A DNA stretch of 64,000 bases, taken from assembly GCA_942493035.1 (NCBI GenBank), contig OW818666.1, positions 682,001 through 746,000 on the forward strand, given 5' to 3'. The notes under the pieces were generated by a model. It saw only the letters and a list, made by a program, of their open reading frames with translations. It searched no databases and had not been told where the DNA came from. The translations under genes and the position numbers were made by a program. The stretch is from WRGT01 sp942493035 (GTDB lineage Bacteria; Spirochaetota; UBA4802; UBA5550). Positions 61,061 to 64,000 of this stretch are shown here, piece after piece; positions within the stretch are counted from its first letter, which is position 1, and every line of letters starts with the position of its first letter.

Positions 61061-61611
61061 AGAGTAAACCGCTTTTTTTAATATTATTGTTTATTACAAT
61101 TTGCTCATGTGAATTTTTTGATGAAGGTGAGGATTGTCTCGGGAAAGATGAAGTTGAGGCATACGCGGAAGTTCTGGAAACGTCAGATTCATTTGTTGTG
61201 AGTGGATATTTTAAAAGTCTCAACAGTTCAAAAAAGAGTGATATTAATAATGGATATATATTAAAAATAAATGTTCAAGATGCGGCAAACTGGCAGAATG
61301 TTGCAATCACAATAACCACTGATGAAGAAATAAAAATCGGATTGCTCGGAGATTCAGAATTATTTCGATTACTACCGGATGAAGATGGATTTTGTTATCT
61401 TGATATCCCGGCTTTTGAATTAAATCGATCACATATGCGGGAGAATTTTTCAATAAAATTCAGTAAAAATATATCATATAAAATTAATATAAAATCACTC
61501 ATTGCATTTCTGCGCATCGGTTTAAGAAGTCACGATGGTTTTGGCTGTGGAGATTATATGAAAACTGATGAGCTGATATTTGAAATTAATCAGATTATTG
61601 AGTCTATTTAA
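61057..61611 (+). CDS. Array lipoprotein B1
   Basis: 184 residues. Lipoprotein signal to Cys18 (LLFITICSC), followed by an acidic segment EFFDEGEDC. Mature beta-rich domain with FVVSGYFKSLNS, NFSIKFSKNISYKI, a DGFGCGDYM motif and the C-terminal FEINQIIESI. These match segments in A1, so A and B are distant paralogues of one family. Close paralogue of B2. No own ribosome site; probably coupled to the leader peptide at 61037. Function unknown. Confidence 0.8.
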   Translation: MKSKPLFLILLFITICSCEFFDEGEDCLGKDEVEAYAEVLETSDSFVVSGYFKSLNSSKKSDINNGYILKINVQDAANWQNVAITITTDEEIKIGLLGDSELFRLLPDEDGFCYLDIPAFELNRSHMRENFSIKFSKNISYKINIKSLIAFLRIGLRSHDGFGCGDYMKTDELIFEINQIIESI

Positions 61612-61634
61612 GCTGTGTAGCAGCCTGTTAGTTA

Positions 61635-62213
61635 ATGAAAAAAAGAATTTTAATAGCAATATTTCTGCTTTGTTCATCGCAGTTATTCTCTACAGAAAAA
61701 TATGCCGATGCAGGTTTCGGTTTTGCATATACCCCTTCGCTTGTAGCACGAGAGCATGAAATGGACGGGGGGGATAAAACCACTTTTCAGTATGGTTCAG
61801 TTATGACATTAAGCGGTAGTATCGGGACTGGATTTTTTTATCCGGGGGATCTTCTTGAGAAGTTCGGTGTTTTCATCGAATATGACTACTCGTTTATGAA
61901 TGAGTCCAATTTTCGGTCAGTTTTTGTCGGGCCTGAAATTAAATTTTTTTATTATATAAAGGCCGCATTTGGAATAGGCAACACAAATTTTTCTCAAGAG
62001 ATACCTGTTGATAGAAATAATAAAGAGATTGAAGTAGATTATTCCACGAAAGTTGATATGACAGCATCAATTGGACTTGAGTTTAATCTTCCGGGAGATT
62101 TTATTCTTGGATGTGGTATCAAAACTTTAACGGACGGTGGATCGGGAAATACTTATTATCTTGATGCGAAATATAATACATTATACTTCGAGATTTCAAG
62201 AAACCTCTTTTGA
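61635..62213 (+). CDS. Outer-membrane beta-barrel protein
   Basis: 192 residues with a signal peptide (MKKRILIAIFLLCSSQLFS). The mature protein shows alternating beta strands (YADAGFGFAYTPSL, FGVFIEYDYSF, VDMTASIGLEFNL, DFILGCGIKT) and ends ...YFEISRNLF, a C-terminal aromatic as needed for BAM-dependent insertion. Small OmpW/OmpX-like barrel size. It interrupts the lipoprotein array between B1 and A2. A role as a channel or anchor for the array products is an inference from position only. Confidence 0.75.
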   Translation: MKKRILIAIFLLCSSQLFSTEKYADAGFGFAYTPSLVAREHEMDGGDKTTFQYGSVMTLSGSIGTGFFYPGDLLEKFGVFIEYDYSFMNESNFRSVFVGPEIKFFYYIKAAFGIGNTNFSQEIPVDRNNKEIEVDYSTKVDMTASIGLEFNLPGDFILGCGIKTLTDGGSGNTYYLDAKYNTLYFEISRNLF

Positions 62214-62273
62214 TATTACTCCATTTTGTTTCAGGACTATGGTGTGTGCTAAAGTAGATTAAATCCGGTTTTT

Positions 62274-62318
62274 CATTTTATCGTTGGATAGAGAAATGTT
62301 CTATCTCCCGATAAAATG
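62274..62318. repeat. Hairpin upstream of A2
   Basis: CATTTTATCG/CGATAAAATG arms with an inner GATAG/CTATC stem. A related sequence (CCTATCTCTGATAAAATG) recurs before A3 at about 63644-63661, so it belongs to the repeated unit. Confidence 0.55.
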
Positions 62319-62411
62319 TTTAAACAATTCTACGTAGAGTAGTTTTAGTATTCATATGGAGCAGATAAATGTTTCAAAAAGTTAAAAGAAGCCTTAAGAG
62401 GCTGACAAAAA

Positions 62412-62969
62412 ATGCCGGGCTTTTTTGTCTTTTCCTTTATAATACTGACATCCTTTCATTGTAATGATGATTCTACTCCTGATACAGGGAAGGCCGGTAA
62501 TTTAGAAAGCAGTGAAATAGAGATGTTTGCGCAAGTAACGGAGCATGAAGATTATTTTGAAATCAGCGGATATCTGAAGAGTTTAAATACAGCGATGTCA
62601 AGTTCTGAATTATCAGTGTGTTTAAATATTGATGTTATACAATCCGATAATTTAGAGATGCTCCAGGTTGAACGAACAGTAGATGGTATAACAGATAATT
62701 CTCCTTTATACAAGAGTGGTGACTGGATAGATGCTAATCATCTTTGGTTAGAGTCTAAACCGTTAGATTTAGTACATACAGAATGTAATTTTTCAGTTAA
62801 GTTCTATAAAAATATTTCATACAAATTCCAAATTTTATCATTATATTCAGCAAATAATAATGGTATAACTAAGGAAAAAGATGGTTCCGGTTGTAATGAA
62901 GCTGCTTTATATTATGGTATTTTGGAAGAACGCACTTTTGAAATAAACCAGACAATTGAGTCATTTTAG
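62412..62969 (+). CDS. Array lipoprotein A2, signal peptide frameshifted
   Basis: 185 residues from ATG 62412, the first start in this frame (a TGA lies at 62403). Mature sequence from Cys onward equals A1 except two residues. The homologous start with a proper GGAG site is ATG 62369, matching A3 (MFQKVKRSL), but one extra base in the T-rich stretch throws that frame to a stop at 62462-62464 after 31 residues. Starting at 62412 gives a signal without basic residues (MPGFFVFSFIILTSFHC). Either a recent pseudogene, an off-phase copy, or a weakly secreted form. Confidence 0.7.
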   Translation: MPGFFVFSFIILTSFHCNDDSTPDTGKAGNLESSEIEMFAQVTEHEDYFEISGYLKSLNTAMSSSELSVCLNIDVIQSDNLEMLQVERTVDGITDNSPLYKSGDWIDANHLWLESKPLDLVHTECNFSVKFYKNISYKFQILSLYSANNNGITKEKDGSGCNEAALYYGILEERTFEINQTIESF

Positions 62970-63056
62970 TCTTTTAAACAATCAGTTAAATTTGTAGAAT
63001 ACAGCATCATGTGCCTGATGCTGTATTCTACAATAAGGATTAAGAAAATGATAAAA
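62455..63056 (+). repeat. Duplicated block, copy 2
   Basis: Partner of 60444-61045 (8 substitutions by eye, no indels). Includes the 17-bp hairpin at 62993-63032. Confidence 0.93.
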
Positions 63057-63605
63057 GAAATATACATGAAGGTTAAACCGCTTTTTTTAATATTATTATT
63101 CATCACAATATGCTCCTGTGAATTTGAAGATGATGGTGAGGACTGTCTTGGGAAGGATGGAGTTGAGGCATACGCGGAAGTTCTGGAAACGTCAGATTCG
63201 TTTATCGTGAGCGGATATTTTAAAAGTCTTAAAAGCTCAAAGAAGACTTGTTCTACCAATCATTATGGATTGGAATTGGAAGTTGATGATCCATTGAGTT
63301 GGGAAAATGTAGAAATTACTGTTACAATTGATGGCGTGTCACAAGAGGGCTTTTTGGGTGAATTATCTTCTTCATCCAGTAATAAGGGAGATATTGTTTT
63401 AGCAATACCTGAATTAACCAAGTCCAGCATGAAGTCCGATTTTTCTGTTGAGTTTAGAAAGAATGTGCCATATAAAATTAATTTAAAATTGCTCTTTGCA
63501 TTTCTGGGCATTGGTTTAAGACACGGTGATGGTTTTGGTTGTGGAGAGTATATGAAAACTGAAGATCTGGTATTTGAAATTAATCATATTATTGAGTCTA
63601 TATAG
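63048..63605 (+). CDS. Array lipoprotein B2
   Basis: 185 residues from ATG 63048, which has AAGGA seven bases upstream; ATG 63066 (MKVKPLF) corresponds to the B1 start. Lipobox ICSC as in B1. Mature domain keeps EDCLGKDGVEAYAEVLETSD, IVSGYFKSLKSS, VPYKINLKLLFAFLGIGL, GFGCGEYM and FEINHIIESI. It differs from B1 mostly in the middle third. Function unknown; second B-type copy in the array. Confidence 0.78.
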   Translation: MIKEIYMKVKPLFLILLFITICSCEFEDDGEDCLGKDGVEAYAEVLETSDSFIVSGYFKSLKSSKKTCSTNHYGLELEVDDPLSWENVEITVTIDGVSQEGFLGELSSSSSNKGDIVLAIPELTKSSMKSDFSVEFRKNVPYKINLKLLFAFLGIGLRHGDGFGCGEYMKTEDLVFEINHIIESI

Positions 63606-63715
63606 ATTGCATATATGATTGTTTTATCTGGATTGAGAGTCGTCCTATCTCTGATAAAATGCTTAGATAATTATATGTGGAGTAATTTTAATCTTCACAT
63701 GCATGGAGTTAGCAA

Positions 63716-64000
63716 ATGTTTCAAAAAGTTAAAAGAAGTCTTGAAAGGCTGACTAAAAATGCCGGTATTTTTGTTTTTTTCTTCATAATTCTGACATCTA
63801 TTAATTGTGAGCATTCAGATGTTGATGAAGCAGGTAAACTTGATAGTGATGAAGTAGAGCTGTATGCTGTTGTCAGTGAAACCGGTGAATATTTTGAAAT
63901 AAGCGGATATCTGAAGAGCCTGAATACGTCAAGATCGAGTACTGAATTATATGCCGAACTGGGTATTATTATAATACAGCCGGACAGTTTAGAGATGCTG
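63716..64000 (+). CDS. Array lipoprotein A3 (runs off the window)
   Basis: 95 codons visible from ATG 63716, with GGAG seven bases upstream. N-terminus MFQKVKRSLERLTKNAG, hydrophobic core and lipobox LTSINC (Cys31), then a divergent acidic linker and DEVELYAVVSE, YFEISGYLKSLNTS and LEMLQ-like continuation. Intact reading frame, unlike A2. It starts 1347 bases after the equivalent A2 start, giving the period of the tandem unit. The array continues beyond the window. Confidence 0.82.
   Translation, partial: MFQKVKRSLERLTKNAGIFVFFFIILTSINCEHSDVDEAGKLDSDEVELYAVVSETGEYFEISGYLKSLNTSRSSTELYAELGIIIIQPDSLEML

Overview
The window reads as chromosomal DNA of a Gram-negative, probably anaerobic or fermentative heterotroph of low-to-moderate GC. 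It has outer-membrane-type beta-barrels, many secreted lipoproteins, pyruvate:ferredoxin oxidoreductase, a large set of sensor kinases and two chemoreceptors. Relaxed lipoboxes (N or H before the Cys), a 7TMR-DISM hybrid kinase and an ATPase-HDOD fusion are reminiscent of Spirochaetota. PheS and PheT are of the ordinary bacterial type, and I cannot fix the phylum from sequence reading alone. No rRNA, tRNA, CRISPR array or recognisable transposase gene was found.

Layout. 1-9.4 kb holds housekeeping and metabolic genes: a truncated S1-domain protein, a GNAT enzyme, a TPR protein, a two-subunit family I CoA-transferase divergent from a TetR regulator with two palindromic operators, a PolB-like exonuclease and ilvD. 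9.6-26.6 kb holds a 7TMR-DISM hybrid kinase, a GerMN protein with a CYTH protein, pheS-pheT, a ROK sugar kinase, a PHP phosphoesterase, a phosphoglucose/phosphomannose isomerase with a phosphohexomutase, and an ATPase-HDOD protein. 27.0-41.6 kb is a signalling island: one chemoreceptor-like protein, six sensor or hybrid histidine kinases or derivatives, an MBL hydrolase, and a single 962-residue polypeptide carrying REC, PAS, kinase, REC and LuxR-type DNA-binding modules.

42.1-57.7 kb is a lactate-use region: D-2-hydroxyacid dehydrogenase, lactate permease, PFOR, an FAD oxidase with its Fe-S partner, LutC, a LutB-LutA fusion, a Cache-domain chemoreceptor and a FadR-type GntR regulator. Two promoters carry the same 11-bp palindrome at exactly the same distance from TTGACA, so the regulator at the end of the region probably controls them. 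Together these genes would sense, import and oxidise lactate to pyruvate and then to acetyl-CoA.

57.9-64.0 kb (running off the window) is an accessory surface locus: a 775-residue lipoprotein with a C39-like cysteine-peptidase domain, then a tandem array of at least five related small lipoproteins interrupted by an outer-membrane barrel protein. Two members share a 602-bp block with 8 substitutions and no indels. One member is frameshifted in its signal peptide next to a T-run. This is the best candidate here for an undescribed system.

Intergenic DNA is unusually rich in long palindromes of different sequences (e.g. 18853-18996, 21151-21277, 26914-27001, 34840-34929). One of them supplies the stop codon of the sugar kinase gene.
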